A DNA stretch of 64,000 nt from Gilliamella sp. wkB171 (GTDB lineage: Bacteria; Pseudomonadota; Gammaproteobacteria; Enterobacterales; Orbaceae): assembly GCF_001693755.1 (NCBI RefSeq), contig NZ_LYST01000031.1, positions 1 through 64,000 of the forward strand, read 5' to 3'. Of the stretch, positions 1 through 9,794 are shown piece by piece. The notes below the pieces were generated by a model. That model did no database searches, was not told the origin of the DNA, and saw only the letters and a program-made list of their open reading frames with translations. A program made the translations under genes and the position numbers. How positions within the stretch are numbered: the first letter of the stretch is position 1; the number at the start of each line of letters is the position of its first letter.

Positions 1-159
1 TTTTATAGCTTTTATTTTGATTTTTTTATATTTAAATGCAGATAATTTTTGAAAAAAATTGATTGAAAAGATAAAAGTTAAAACAACTATTAAGAATTAT
101 TACAAAATATTATACAATACCCCGATATTTCTAAAAGCGTATCAAATGAGAGAATCATA

Positions 160-1050
160 ATGAGCTGGATTGAGAAAATTCTAAGTAAAAATAATATATC
201 GTCAGATCATAAAAAAGCGAATATTCCTGGTGGTGTTTGGACCAAATGTAGTAACTGTGAGCAAATTATTTATCAAGCTGAATTGGATCGTAACTTAGAG
301 GTTTGTCCTAAATGTGATCATCATATGCATATTCCTGCACGTGTAAGATTATATCGGTTTTTAGATGAAGGTTCTGATGTTGAAATTGGATCTGAATTAG
401 CGCCTAAAGATATTCTAAAATTTAAAGATACTAAAAAGTATAAAGATCGCTTATTAGCGGCTCAAAAAGAAACGCACGAAAAAGAAGCTATGGTTGTAAT
501 GAAAGGCACTTTATTAGGGATCCCTGTTGTGGTAGCTTGTTTTGAATTTGCTTTTATTGGTGGGTCAATGTCTTCTGTTGTGGGTGCTTTATTTACACGT
601 GCAGCAGAACAGGCGATTGCTGATAAATGTCCATTAATTTGTTTTTCAACTAGTGGTGGTGCTCGCATGCAAGAAGCACTTTTTTCACTCATGCAAATGG
701 CAAAAACAAGTGCAATTTTAGCTAAAATGCAAGATGAAGGTTTACCTTATATTTCGGTGATGACCGATCCTACTATGGGCGGCGTATCAGCGAGTTTAGC
801 TATGCTAGGTGATATTAATATTGCTGAACCTAAGGCATTAATTGGCTTTGCTGGTCCAAGGGTCATTCAGCAAACTGTACGTGAAACCTTACCTGAAGGT
901 TTTCAGCGTAGCGAATTTTTACTTGAAAAAGGTGCATTAGATATGATCATTCATCGTAAAGATATGCGTTCTAAAATTGCCAGTTTATTAGCTAAATTAA
1001 TGAAATTACCAAGCCCTTTTTATGATGTCACCAATAACGAGACAAATTAA
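160..1050 (+). CDS. accD: Acetyl-CoA carboxylase carboxyltransferase subunit beta
   Basis: AccD with AccA transfers the carboxyl group from carboxy-biotin on AccB to acetyl-CoA, giving malonyl-CoA for fatty acid synthesis in the cytoplasm. The 296-residue protein has the N-terminal zinc ribbon with cysteines at 30, 33, 49 and 52, then the crotonase-like carboxyltransferase fold with glycine-rich stretches ([10 protein letters not shown] and [12 protein letters not shown]) that form the oxyanion region. Length is close to the enteric protein (304). The ATG follows a GAGAG ribosome site. It heads a + strand run with folC, dedD, cvpA and purF, the same order as in enteric bacteria; folC begins directly at the stop codon, so the two are very likely co-transcribed. 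Confidence 0.97.
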   Translation: MSWIEKILSKNNISSDHKKANIPGGVWTKCSNCEQIIYQAELDRNLEVCPKCDHHMHIPARVRLYRFLDEGSDVEIGSELAPKDILKFKDTKKYKDRLLAAQKETHEKEAMVVMKGTLLGIPVVVACFEFAFIGGSMSSVVGALFTRAAEQAIADKCPLICFSTSGGARMQEALFSLMQMAKTSAILAKMQDEGLPYISVMTDPTMGGVSASLAMLGDINIAEPKALIGFAGPRVIQQTVRETLPEGFQRSEFLLEKGALDMIIHRKDMRSKIASLLAKLMKLPSPFYDVTNNETN

Positions 1051-2328
1051 GTGAGCATTCAAAATAAGAAACCTAATGCTAAGTCTGATTTACAATCATG
1101 GCTTAGTTATTTAGAGCAACTACACCCTTTGGCCATTGATTTGGGGTTAGATCGTGTTAGAGCCGTTGCTCAAAGGCTTAACTTATTACAACCAGCTCCT
1201 TATGTATTTACTGTTGCAGGAACAAATGGTAAAGGCACAACGTGTAAAACACTTGAAATGATATTGCTTGCAGCAAATATGCAAGTAGGCGTGTATAGTT
1301 CCCCTCACCTTTTACGTTTTACTGAACGCGTACGAATCAATAATCAAGAATCGACCGAGCAAGAAACAATAAATGCATTTATTGAAATTGAAAATGCTCG
1401 AGGTGATATTTCACTGACTTATTTTGAATATGCAACACTTGCGGCTTTATATCAATTTAAGCGAGCCAATTTAGATGTTGTTATTTTAGAAGTCGGGTTA
1501 GGTGGGCGTTTTGATGCGACTAATATTGTTGATGCTGATGTGGCTATTATTACTTCGATAGCTATAGATCATGTCGATTATTTAGGTAATACTCGTGAAA
1601 GCATTGGTCGAGAAAAAGCAGGTATATTTAAGTCTAAAAGTATTGCTATTGTTGGGGAGCCAGACATTCCTCAATCAATTTTTGATGTTGCAAATGCTGT
1701 CCATTGTCCTTTATATGCGGTAAATCAAAATTGGTCTTATCAGCAAACAGATAAAAGTGTTTGGGAATTTTGTTCTGACAAATGTCAATATCCATCTTTA
1801 GTGACTCCTCATGTGCCGTTAGCAAATGCAGCCACTGCTATTGCTGCGTTAAATTATTCATCAATTAAGATTTCTCAGCAACAAATAAATGAAGGATTAG
1901 GTAAAGCAAGCCTAACGGGACGATTTCAAATCGTAAAAACTAACCCACTTGTTATTTTAGACGTTGCACATAACCCTCATGCTGCGCATTATTTAGCTAA
2001 TCAGTTAAATTCTTTAAAAGCCGAAAATAAGCATATTGGTCGAGTCATGTTTGTAATTGGTATGCTGAAAGATAAGGATATCAAAGGTACTTTGTCGTTA
2101 TTAAATGGGGATGCTTGGTATTGTGCATCACTTTATGGCGATCGAGGGTGTAGCTGTGATGTATTAAAACAATATTTAGTAGAGAATAATGCCCATAATG
2201 TTTTAACATTTGATCATGTTTGTGATGCTTACCGGGCAGCACTTCAAGATGCTCAAAAAAATGATATTATTGTGGTGTGTGGATCTTTTCATACTGTATC
2301 TGCAGTCTTAGCTGAAATTGATGATTAA
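1051..2328 (+). CDS. folC: Bifunctional folylpolyglutamate synthase / dihydrofolate synthase
   Basis: FolC joins glutamate to dihydropteroate to make dihydrofolate and then extends the polyglutamate tail of folates. The 425-residue protein carries the Mur-ligase-type P-loop GTNGKGT at residues 57-63 and the ligase signature EVGLGGRFDATN around residue 148. The C-terminal glutamate ligase domain includes the LDVAHNPHA segment. The start is GTG, abutting the accD stop with no spacer; the N-terminus (LQSWLSYLEQLHPLAIDLGL) aligns with enteric FolC, supporting this start although the ribosome site is weak, so translational coupling to accD is likely. Its end overlaps or touches the start of dedD. 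Confidence 0.96.
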   Translation: MSIQNKKPNAKSDLQSWLSYLEQLHPLAIDLGLDRVRAVAQRLNLLQPAPYVFTVAGTNGKGTTCKTLEMILLAANMQVGVYSSPHLLRFTERVRINNQESTEQETINAFIEIENARGDISLTYFEYATLAALYQFKRANLDVVILEVGLGGRFDATNIVDADVAIITSIAIDHVDYLGNTRESIGREKAGIFKSKSIAIVGEPDIPQSIFDVANAVHCPLYAVNQNWSYQQTDKSVWEFCSDKCQYPSLVTPHVPLANAATAIAALNYSSIKISQQQINEGLGKASLTGRFQIVKTNPLVILDVAHNPHAAHYLANQLNSLKAENKHIGRVMFVIGMLKDKDIKGTLSLLNGDAWYCASLYGDRGCSCDVLKQYLVENNAHNVLTFDHVCDAYRAALQDAQKNDIIVVCGSFHTVSAVLAEIDD

Positions 2329-2332
2329 TTTT

Positions 2333-2926
2333 ATGGAAAATAAAAAAAATAATAACAGCACTCCAAATAGGATCCGAAATCGATGGGTCGGTTTTGCCAC
2401 TTTATTGTTAATTTTAGCAGCAGTTGCTCCATCGATTTTAACCGATAAATCCAATTTACCCACTTCTTCAACGCCTATTTTACAACCAGAAATTGTTAAC
2501 CAGCAAAATCAAGTTATTACATCACCAACTGAATCTGGAAACCACCTTGATAATTCAAATAATGAGGTTGTTGATATTCCTTATATTCCGGAAGATGACC
2601 AAAATTCAAATACGTTATCTTCAAATAATATTTCAACAAGTGATGATAGTGTTTCATCAGTAAATAATAAGCCAGTAGTATCAAGTCAAGAAACTAAACC
2701 TTACATGATTCAACTTACTGCGTTAAAAAATAGACAAAAAATAGAAGAGCTTGTAGCTTTATTACGATTGAATAACTATAACGTTAGGCTAATTCCCAAA
2801 AATCCTGAACCTAATCAGCTTATTAAATTGCAGGTTGGGCCTTACGCTAAAAGAGAACAAGCAGAACAAGTTATTGTTGATCTAGATACTTTGACAAAAC
2901 TTAAAGGTATTATAGTGGCGAACTAA
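2333..2926 (+). CDS. dedD: Cell division protein DedD (SPOR domain)
   Basis: DedD is a bitopic inner-membrane protein that binds denuded septal peptidoglycan and aids cell constriction. The sequence shows a short basic cytoplasmic N-terminus, one membrane helix (about residues 17-36), a long low-complexity Ser/Asn/Pro-rich periplasmic linker and a C-terminal SPOR domain of about 75 residues (YMIQLTALKNRQKIEELVALL onward). Three starts are possible in one frame: TTG 2318, ATG 2321 and ATG 2333. I chose 2333 because it gives the expected short N-terminus; none has a clear ribosome site, and the first two overlap the folC stop. Position between folC and cvpA matches the enteric cluster. Confidence 0.87.
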   Translation: MENKKNNNSTPNRIRNRWVGFATLLLILAAVAPSILTDKSNLPTSSTPILQPEIVNQQNQVITSPTESGNHLDNSNNEVVDIPYIPEDDQNSNTLSSNNISTSDDSVSSVNNKPVVSSQETKPYMIQLTALKNRQKIEELVALLRLNNYNVRLIPKNPEPNQLIKLQVGPYAKREQAEQVIVDLDTLTKLKGIIVAN

Positions 2927-2979
2927 ATACAGTAACTATAATAAAATAAATTCTTAATATAAGATTGTGAGTGATTATG

Positions 2980-3468
2980 ATGATGAATTGGGTTGATTTT
3001 ACGATTATTGGGGTCATTGTTTTTTCTGCATTAATTAGCATTGTTCGAGGTTTTGTTCGAGAAGCTTTATCCCTTATCAGTTGGATACTTGCTTTTTTTA
3101 TTGCTAGCCGATTTTATTCTCATATTACTCAGTATTTGACTTATTTTGATAGTGATGTGGTTAAAATTGCGGTTGCTATTGCTATTTTGTTTATTGCTAC
3201 ATTATTGGTTTGTACTATAGTGTCTTATATTATTGGTCAGTTGGTTCAAAAAACTGGGTTATCAGGTACAGACCGCGTTTTAGGGATTTGTTTTGGTGTG
3301 TTACGTGGTATTTTAGTCGTTGCTGCAGTACTTTTCTTTATTGATACTTTTACTCCTTTATCACAATCTCAATATTGGACTCAGTCTCAGCTTATTCCAC
3401 ATTTCCATTTTATTATTCGTTGGTTTTTTGATTATATCCAAAATTCGTCTTCTTTTTTAGCGCATTAG
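2980..3468 (+). CDS. cvpA: CvpA family inner-membrane protein
   Basis: CvpA is an inner-membrane protein first linked to colicin V production and found next to purF in many proteobacteria; its molecular role is still unclear. The roughly 160-residue protein has four hydrophobic segments (about residues 5-25, 28-50, 62-85 and 100-120) and the conserved RGFVREALSLISW motif after the first helix. In-frame starts cluster at GTG 2971 and ATG 2977, 2980 and 2983; the GTGAG ribosome-like sequence before them favours 2977-2983 and I give 2980. It lies between dedD and purF, consistent with one operon. Confidence 0.9.
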   Translation: MMNWVDFTIIGVIVFSALISIVRGFVREALSLISWILAFFIASRFYSHITQYLTYFDSDVVKIAVAIAILFIATLLVCTIVSYIIGQLVQKTGLSGTDRVLGICFGVLRGILVVAAVLFFIDTFTPLSQSQYWTQSQLIPHFHFIIRWFFDYIQNSSSFLAH

Positions 3469-3486
3469 ATTTGAGGTGATAGTTAT

Positions 3487-5013
3487 ATGTGTGGTGTTGT
3501 TGGTATCGTAGGATGTAGTACAGTTAATCAATCAATTTATGATGCTCTAACGGTGTTACAACATCGAGGGCAAGATGCGGCCGGAATTGTTACTATTGAT
3601 GAGCAAAATCGCTTTCGTTTACGTAAAGCTAATGGTTTGGTTAAAGATGTTTTTCAAGAACATCATATGCAACGGCTTCAAGGTAAACTGGGTATAGGGC
3701 ATATTCGTTATCCAACAGCAGGTAGTTCTAGCCCATCCGAAGCTCAACCTTTTTATGTTAATTCACCTTACGGTATTGCGCTTGCACACAATGGTAATTT
3801 GACTAATACCGACCAATTGCGAGATAAAGTATTTGAACTTGCTCGCCGCCATATCAATACTAACTCAGATTCAGAAGTCCTTTTAAATATTTTAGCTAAT
3901 GAACTGGATAAATTTCCAACTTACCCGTTAACGGCTGATAATATCTTTCAGGCTGTTCATCAAGTACATAATATTATTCAGGGTGCTTACGCTTGTGTTG
4001 CTATGATTATTGGGCATGGGCTTGTTGCATTTCGTGATCCATATGGTATTCGTCCTTTAGTGATAGGAAAACGCGTACTTGATAATGGTAAAACTGAATA
4101 TATGGTTGCGTCAGAAAGCGTTGCATTAGATATTCTTGATTTTGAATTAATGCGTGATGTTGAACCCGGGGAAGCTATTTATATCACTCAAGATGGTCAA
4201 TTATATGCGCAACAATGTGCAGATAATCCTCAATACTACCCATGTATTTTTGAATATGTCTATTTTGCCCGACCAGATTCGCTAATGAATGGGGTATCTG
4301 TTTATCAATCTCGTATTTTAATGGGGCAAAAGTTAGGTCAAAAAATAGCGAGGGAATGGAAAGATATCGATATTGATGTTGTTATTCCAATTCCTGAAAC
4401 TTCTTGTGATGCAGCACTCGAAATTGCACGTATCTTAAATAAACCTTATCGACAAGGATTTGTTAAAAATCGTTATATTGGCCGTACATTTATTATGCCA
4501 GGACAAAGTGCACGTAAGCTTTCAGTGAGAAGAAAGCTTAATGCTAATCGTATAGAATTCGAAGGAAAAAATGTTCTTCTGGTTGATGATTCAATTGTAC
4601 GAGGCACTACTTCAGAGAAGATTCTTGAAATGGTACGCTCTTGTGGTGCTAAAAAAGTGTATTTGGCTTCGGCGGCGCCAGAAATAAGGCACCCTAATGT
4701 TTATGGCATCGATATGCCCGTTGCCAGAGAGCTTATTGCTTATAATCGTAACGTTGAGCAAATCGCTAAAGATATTGGTGCAGATAAACTTATTTTCCAA
4801 AACCTTGATGATTTAATTGCTGCAATACGAGAATTAAATCCTAACATTACTCATTTTGAATGTTCGGTCTTTGATGGCAAGTATATTACTCAAGGTATAA
4901 ATGATACTTATTTGTCACTTTTAGAAAAAAAACGCAACGATGATAAAAAAGTGTTTTGCCAAAAAGAATCCGAAAATTTAGAAATTTATAATGAAGATCA
5001 ATCGTATAATTGA
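3487..5013 (+). CDS. purF: Amidophosphoribosyltransferase
   Basis: PurF makes 5-phosphoribosylamine from PRPP and glutamine, the first committed step of purine synthesis. The 508-residue protein begins MCGVVGIVG, so removal of Met exposes the catalytic N-terminal cysteine of the class II glutaminase domain (residues 2 to about 235). The phosphoribosyltransferase domain follows, with the PRPP-binding signature [16 protein letters not shown] near residue 365. Length equals the family norm of about 505. A GAGGTGAT ribosome site precedes the ATG. It is the last gene of the accD-folC-dedD-cvpA-purF run and is followed by a strong terminator hairpin. The C-terminal tail after about residue 475 is variable and charged. 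Confidence 0.97.
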   Translation: MCGVVGIVGCSTVNQSIYDALTVLQHRGQDAAGIVTIDEQNRFRLRKANGLVKDVFQEHHMQRLQGKLGIGHIRYPTAGSSSPSEAQPFYVNSPYGIALAHNGNLTNTDQLRDKVFELARRHINTNSDSEVLLNILANELDKFPTYPLTADNIFQAVHQVHNIIQGAYACVAMIIGHGLVAFRDPYGIRPLVIGKRVLDNGKTEYMVASESVALDILDFELMRDVEPGEAIYITQDGQLYAQQCADNPQYYPCIFEYVYFARPDSLMNGVSVYQSRILMGQKLGQKIAREWKDIDIDVVIPIPETSCDAALEIARILNKPYRQGFVKNRYIGRTFIMPGQSARKLSVRRKLNANRIEFEGKNVLLVDDSIVRGTTSEKILEMVRSCGAKKVYLASAAPEIRHPNVYGIDMPVARELIAYNRNVEQIAKDIGADKLIFQNLDDLIAAIRELNPNITHFECSVFDGKYITQGINDTYLSLLEKKRNDDKKVFCQKESENLEIYNEDQSYN

Positions 5014-5031
5014 TTAGTTGAAGATATCTAA

Positions 5032-5067
5032 AAACAGATAAATTTTTGTTAATTTGTCTGTTTTTTT
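5032..5067 (+). terminator. Rho-independent terminator after purF
   Basis: A 12-bp stem (5032-5043 paired with 5052-5063, one G-U wobble in RNA) with an 8-base loop is followed by a run of T residues, 18 bases after the purF stop. This closes the accD-purF operon. Confidence 0.85.
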
Positions 5068-5465
5068 ATTTATTTTCTATTTTTCCCTCTCGATATCTTT
5101 TCAATAACAAAAAAGTCATAAAAATAATATCATTATATATCAATTAATTATAACTTAATGTAAAAAAGCCTTTTAATAATTAAATCATATTAATCATTTG
5201 AAAAAAAACAATATTTGATATATTTACAAAAAAAAATCAAAAAAAAATAATAAAATCATTTTGATAAATGACAGTTTTGTAATATGATCCTAGCCAATAA
5301 GAGGTTTTGTAAAAAAATCCACAATTTTTAAATAAATTTAAGTATAGAAAAACAATAAATTTGAACCATAAGTGTACAAGGTTTGATGACAACTATGCTT
5401 ATTGAGAATAAAAAAACTTGTTACTTTGTAGCAATGTTGCCGGTGAAATATAAGGAATAATTAAG
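5068..5465 (+). promoter_or_regulatory. AT-rich leader and promoter region of the inverse autotransporter
   Basis: This interval has no plausible gene and is extremely rich in A and T, with several poly-A runs. A sigma70-type promoter can be read at 5261-5288: TTGATA, a 16-base spacer, and TATGAT. It would give a 5' leader of about 170 bases before the ATG at 5466, whose ribosome site is AAGGA at 5454-5458. A long leader and A-tract-rich DNA before a surface adhesin suggest xenogeneic silencing or post-transcriptional control; this is inference. Confidence 0.5.
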
Positions 5466-8165
5466 ATGAGAAACAATCTTAATTTAAAAGTTATCTCTGC
5501 GCTAATTGTTATAGCTCTAGGTTGTCAAACAACATGGGCTGCGGACAGTAACGTTTCTAGTCCAGTAACTGCTGTTGATAGCAATAAGATAATTGAATTA
5601 AAAGATGGTACTAAAGTTCGTGAAATGGTGAATAACCAACAACGTAGCTTATATCAAATTGCTTTGCTAAGTAGTATATCTATTGCTGAATTAAGAGCAA
5701 TGAATGCTGGTCGTTATGATAAAAAAGATGTGGTTGAGATTGGGGAACGATTGGTTCTTCCTGAAAATTCGCCATTATTACCAGCGATAAAGAAAGTAGA
5801 TCCTGATAGCCAAAATAAATATGCGAATTTGCCTAAATTAGGATCTGATGACACATATGATCCTAAAGTGGATAAAAGTGCTTTAGCCAGCCAAGTTGCA
5901 TCAACAATTCAAACTTTAGCGAGTCAAGATTGGAAACAGATAACCTCTCCAGATAATGGCGGTTTGTCAGGTCATATAAAGAGTAGAGCTAAAGATTATG
6001 CTGAGGATTATGTCCGCAGTGGTGTTAGAAACCAAGTTGTTGATCCAATCAAAAGTGCAGCACAAGACTTTTTAGGTCGTTTTGGTACTGCGCAATTGCA
6101 ATTCGATTTAAGTGATAAAGGTACGTTTAATAACGTCAATCTTAAATTGTTTAGCCCTTGGTTAGATACAGAAGATACATTGATATTTACTCAACTTTCT
6201 TTTCAAGAATATGAACATAATCGGCGTATTGGTAACTTTGGTATAGGTCAACGTTGGGATGTAGCAGATAAAAAGTGGTTATTGGGTTATAACGTATTTT
6301 TCGACCATGATTTTCAACGATCTCATAACCGTTTAGGGGTAGGTGCTGAAGCTTGGACCGATTACATGAAGTTTGCTGTTAACTATTATCATCCATTATC
6401 AGATTGGAAAGACTCCAAAGACTTTGATGATTATTTAGAACGAGCAGCTAGAGGATTTGATATCCGTTTCCAAGGCTATTTACCTCAATATCCACATCTT
6501 GGTGGTTCTTTAATGTATGAACAATACTATGGTGATAAAGTCGCATTGTTTGGCAAAGATAATTTGCAAAAAGACCCAAGAGCAATCACGGCTAGTATTG
6601 ATTATACGCCAGTTCCGCTTTTTACGATCAAAGCTGAACATAAGCGTGGACAAGATAATAAAAAGGCAACTAAAGCTGAATTGACGATGAACTATCGTAT
6701 TGGTACACCTTTAAAAGATCAACTTGATCCTGATATGGTTCAGGCTGCTCGTTCAGTTAAAGGTAGCCGTTATGATCTTGTCGATCGTAATAACTATATT
6801 GTGCTTGAATATAAAGATAAAAAAATGAGTGTCGATCTAGGACTTGAAGCACTTCAGTTACTTGAAGGTGAGTCTTACGGCGTTACTATTGGTGTACATA
6901 ATGCTAAAGGTTTAAATAGCCTTTCATGGTCTGGTGACATGATGGAAATTGATGCTGGAGGCGGATTTTTATGCTCTACTGTTGGAATATGTACAGCTTC
7001 TAGTTGGATGACGCCTCCTGCTGATACAAATAATTGGAAGATTGTCGCGCCGAATTATGTTGATGCAAACGGTCAGCGTCACCCAATCAGTACTAATGGT
7101 AAATATACTTTATCTGTTACAGTGACTGATGGTAAAGGTAAATCGGCGACATCTAACTCTGTTACTTTCGAAGTTTTGCCTAATCCATCAATGCGCAAAA
7201 TTGGAGTTTGGGCTGTAGATAAAGGTGGGAATAAAACTGCTTTAGCAATGAATCCAGCAGATGGGCAAAGTGCAATAACCGTATTAGCAACGTTAGTTAA
7301 ACCAAAGGTTATTAATGGTTCAATTACCTCTGCACAAGATGTAATAGGTTTTAGTGATGATGATTTAATGAATCGTATTCCAGAAACTTTTGATGCAGTA
7401 TTAAAAGGCTGGACAGCGACTAGTAATGGTAAGAAAATTAGTTTAATTAATGGTGTTTCTGGTAATGTTAGCTCTTGTCCGACACAAGAACCTTGTATTA
7501 TTGTTAAAGGTTTTGAAAAAGTAAAAATGGGACAAAAAGCTTCTTCCAAGTCAGCAACAGCAGCAGGTACAGAGGTCATAGGTGATAGTTATCTTTTAGA
7601 TGTTGCTTCTAACATTGAAGGTGTTGTTGAGTTTTCTATCACAATTGATCAGTTTGGGACATCGTTTAATAAAGCGACCGTAGATTTCTCCGGCGGTAAA
7701 GCAGGAATAGTAAAAGTTTATCGTAGTGATGGTGTATTAGTAGCAAGAAGCGAAGGTCATCTTCTTCAATTTGACCCAAGCGGCCCAAATGAGTGGAAAG
7801 TTGATTCTGAATATTATGTAAAAGCTTATCCTATGGGTTACGAAGATGAAGCACATGAAATTAAAAATCCATTTATAATTTGGTCATTAGTGGGTTCAAA
7901 TGAGCTTGCATGTCCTGGTAGTAAGGCAACAAGTGCATTACCAGATTTTGTGAAGAACCCTAATGGACCTTGGTTTAATGTCGCTATGGGTGTTGATGCT
8001 CATTACACATTAAGAAGTTTAAGAACACAAAGTTATGCGTCTTCAGGGAAGAGTATTGAAAAGAGTGAAGGAGCGCCGACTTATTTGAATTTAGCAACAC
8101 TTAATGCATCGCCACTAGCTTGTGCTGGGGATCAAGGATTTAAATTGCAAGTCGTTGTTAATTAA
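5466..8165 (+). CDS. Intimin/invasin-like inverse autotransporter (SinH-like)
   Basis: This is a predicted outer-membrane adhesin of the type Ve (inverse autotransporter) family. The 899-residue protein starts with a signal peptide (residues 1-25, ending TTWA), then a LysM-like module at about 50-103 (SLYQIALLSSISIAELRAMN) for peptidoglycan contact. A 12-strand inverse autotransporter barrel follows at about 165-450, with typical segments such as GIGQRWD, LLGYNVFFDHDF, RLGVGAEAW and GFDIRFQGYLP. The passenger (about 455-899) begins with an Ig-like beta sandwich (ending SNSVTFEVLP) and continues into sequence I do not recognise, with a few cysteine pairs suggesting disulfides. Domain order and the exported protein encoded next resemble Salmonella sinH-sinI. 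Ligand unknown. Confidence 0.85.
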   Translation: MRNNLNLKVISALIVIALGCQTTWAADSNVSSPVTAVDSNKIIELKDGTKVREMVNNQQRSLYQIALLSSISIAELRAMNAGRYDKKDVVEIGERLVLPENSPLLPAIKKVDPDSQNKYANLPKLGSDDTYDPKVDKSALASQVASTIQTLASQDWKQITSPDNGGLSGHIKSRAKDYAEDYVRSGVRNQVVDPIKSAAQDFLGRFGTAQLQFDLSDKGTFNNVNLKLFSPWLDTEDTLIFTQLSFQEYEHNRRIGNFGIGQRWDVADKKWLLGYNVFFDHDFQRSHNRLGVGAEAWTDYMKFAVNYYHPLSDWKDSKDFDDYLERAARGFDIRFQGYLPQYPHLGGSLMYEQYYGDKVALFGKDNLQKDPRAITASIDYTPVPLFTIKAEHKRGQDNKKATKAELTMNYRIGTPLKDQLDPDMVQAARSVKGSRYDLVDRNNYIVLEYKDKKMSVDLGLEALQLLEGESYGVTIGVHNAKGLNSLSWSGDMMEIDAGGGFLCSTVGICTASSWMTPPADTNNWKIVAPNYVDANGQRHPISTNGKYTLSVTVTDGKGKSATSNSVTFEVLPNPSMRKIGVWAVDKGGNKTALAMNPADGQSAITVLATLVKPKVINGSITSAQDVIGFSDDDLMNRIPETFDAVLKGWTATSNGKKISLINGVSGNVSSCPTQEPCIIVKGFEKVKMGQKASSKSATAAGTEVIGDSYLLDVASNIEGVVEFSITIDQFGTSFNKATVDFSGGKAGIVKVYRSDGVLVARSEGHLLQFDPSGPNEWKVDSEYYVKAYPMGYEDEAHEIKNPFIIWSLVGSNELACPGSKATSALPDFVKNPNGPWFNVAMGVDAHYTLRSLRTQSYASSGKSIEKSEGAPTYLNLATLNASPLACAGDQGFKLQVVVN

Positions 8166-8177
8166 TAATAGATTTTA

Positions 8178-8201
8178 GGTTGTCGAAGTTAATCGACAGC
8201 C
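8178..8201 (+). other. Intergenic hairpin between the adhesin and its partner gene
   Basis: A 9-bp inverted repeat with a 6-base loop (8178-8186 with 8193-8201, one G-U) lies 13 bases after the adhesin stop. No T-run follows, so it is more likely an RNA processing or stabilising hairpin, or a partial attenuator, than a full terminator. A smaller 5-bp hairpin follows at 8214-8230. Confidence 0.5.
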
Positions 8202-8281
8202 TATTACTGGGAACACCAACCAAAGTGGTGTATTTATATAAATACAACATGTTAATTTAGAAATAAAATAGGAAGTTAAAC

Positions 8282-9343
8282 ATGAAAAATTTAACGTTAA
8301 AAAAAGTTGCATTCGGCTTATTATTAGCTGGTTATGCTTCAAGTAGTGCATTTGCTGCTGTACTAACAGCAGAGACATCAGCGCCAATTCATGGTAATGC
8401 GCCAATACTTTCAAAGACAAGTGCGGATGTAGACCATACTGTGTCCTTAACAATTACAACTGATGCCGCAGGTCAAACACCAATTGCAGATACAGATCAA
8501 GTTAAAGTTGGTCAGTATTTTAAAATTTCATATAATTTGAAAGATAAAGATGGTGATGTTGATAATAAAAACATTGAACAAACAGTTACTTTTTTCGTAA
8601 GACAAAAAGATGCTGCTGGTAATTTTGGTGATTGGAAAAAAATCAATACACTTGAAGGTTTAACATCAACAGCAACAACAAATGTAAATGGTGTGTCTCA
8701 AGGTACAATTATATTCAAGATCAATAGTGAATTTAGTGGTGCTGATGAAATTGGTTTCACCTTACAAGAACAGACAGAATTTGGTTTACCAAATACGAAT
8801 AAATGGTTGAACGTATCTGATATCTGGTCAAAAGTGCCACCTGAAGTTGATGACAATAAGCCAACAAAACCTTCAGAGGAAAAACATGGTCCTGGTGATA
8901 CCCCTCCTAGTAAAGGTCCTATCATCGATGATGGCTATAGAGTTGGTATTTTCAAATATGATACTGATGGTAATTTAGATTTAACTGTTAACTATACAGT
9001 TAAACCTGCGACAGGTGATGCTCCAACACCTAAATATTATGAAAAATATGGTGCTGTAGTATGGGACGACGCAAACAAGAACAATCTTCCTGATGCAGGC
9101 GAGTTAGTGAAAACATCTTCATATACATACACTTGGACGCTATCTAATGATCCAGCAGCAACAGCTGATTATCAGGATGCTGTAACCACTGAAGCTTTAA
9201 CCGGAACCTCAACTACAACAGGTACGAATGATACAATCTATTTAGGTAGTTCAGACGGTGCCAAGAATAATAATGAGCTTTATAACACTAAATACAAAGC
9301 TGGTGCGCAAGGTTACTTGTTGAAAGTTGCAACAGACAGATAA
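8282..9343 (+). CDS. Exported two-domain protein beside inverse autotransporter (SinI-like)
   Basis: A 353-residue exported protein with a signal peptide of about 25 residues (ending SSAFA) and no other membrane segment. It appears to contain two beta-rich domains separated by a charged Pro/Lys/Glu linker at about residues 182-212. The first domain (about 35-180) has alternating hydrophobic strands; the second contains WDDANKNNLPDAGE at about residue 260, which looks like a calcium-binding loop of bacterial Ig or dockerin type. The ribosome site AGGAAG is well placed. Its position after the intimin-like gene recalls the SinI autotransporter-associated family; that assignment rests on context and architecture. 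It ends at a strong terminator, so the two genes probably form one unit. Confidence 0.72.
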   Translation: MKNLTLKKVAFGLLLAGYASSSAFAAVLTAETSAPIHGNAPILSKTSADVDHTVSLTITTDAAGQTPIADTDQVKVGQYFKISYNLKDKDGDVDNKNIEQTVTFFVRQKDAAGNFGDWKKINTLEGLTSTATTNVNGVSQGTIIFKINSEFSGADEIGFTLQEQTEFGLPNTNKWLNVSDIWSKVPPEVDDNKPTKPSEEKHGPGDTPPSKGPIIDDGYRVGIFKYDTDGNLDLTVNYTVKPATGDAPTPKYYEKYGAVVWDDANKNNLPDAGELVKTSSYTYTWTLSNDPAATADYQDAVTTEALTGTSTTTGTNDTIYLGSSDGAKNNNELYNTKYKAGAQGYLLKVATDR

Positions 9344-9387
9344 TATTATTCGTATTGAATTAATATAGTTCTGTTTTTTAATAGATT

Positions 9388-9415
9388 AAAAACCACTCTT
9401 ATGAGTGGTTTTTTT
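9388..9415 (+). terminator. Rho-independent terminator after the SinI-like gene
   Basis: A perfect 11-bp stem with a TTAT loop (9388-9398 with 9403-9413) runs into a T-tract. It closes the adhesin locus. Confidence 0.9.
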
Positions 9416-9498
9416 ATTAGTTTTTTGTAAGTTACTATCTTTATAGCATGCTATTTCTATTATAGAATAAATATCACAATCACTTATTTGATAATATT

Positions 9499-9705
9499 AT
9501 GATCATTCCATGGCAAGAACTAGATTCAAATACGCTGAATAATTTAATTGAATATTTTGTGTTACGTGAAGGTACGGATTACGGTTTGCAAGAAATATCA
9601 CTTATTGAAAAAGTAGATAATGTTAAATCTCAATTGATTGCGGGAAAAGCGGCAATTTTTTGGTCTGAACTGCACCAAACGATCGACATCAAGCTTGTTA
9701 AATAA
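9499..9705 (+). CDS. yheU: YheU family protein (UPF0270)
   Basis: A 68-residue protein closely matching the enteric YheU family: it begins [20 protein letters not shown] and has the conserved VLREGTDYG and WSELHQT segments. The biochemical role of the family is unknown. In enteric genomes yheU lies a few genes from crp, and here it sits just upstream of crp on the same strand, which supports the call. No strong ribosome site is visible before the ATG. The protein is soluble, without signal peptide or membrane segment. Confidence 0.88.
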   Translation: MIIPWQELDSNTLNNLIEYFVLREGTDYGLQEISLIEKVDNVKSQLIAGKAAIFWSELHQTIDIKLVK

Positions 9706-9750
9706 TCACTAAATTCCTTATAGCTTAGTATATAATTTATCGCTCAACTT

Positions 9751-9759
9751 TGTTATAGT
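9751..9759 (+). promoter_or_regulatory. Candidate extended -10 promoter for crp
   Basis: TG, one base, then TATAGT lies 36 bases before the crp start, in a form typical of extended -10 promoters. No good -35 hexamer is seen 17 bases upstream, and no palindromic CRP box was recognised nearby. Confidence 0.4.
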
Positions 9760-9794
9760 GTGTAAATTGGAAATTGGATTGAGAGGAAGGAATA

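Noticed and set aside
7079-7579. Open frame of 166 codons antisense to the inverse autotransporter
   Set aside because: It is opposite a clear coding frame, has no ribosome site or recognisable family, and would be a shadow frame.
8175-8453. 92-codon - strand frame across the start of the SinI-like gene
   Set aside because: It overlaps the signal peptide of a well-supported gene and the intergenic hairpin and has no ribosome site.
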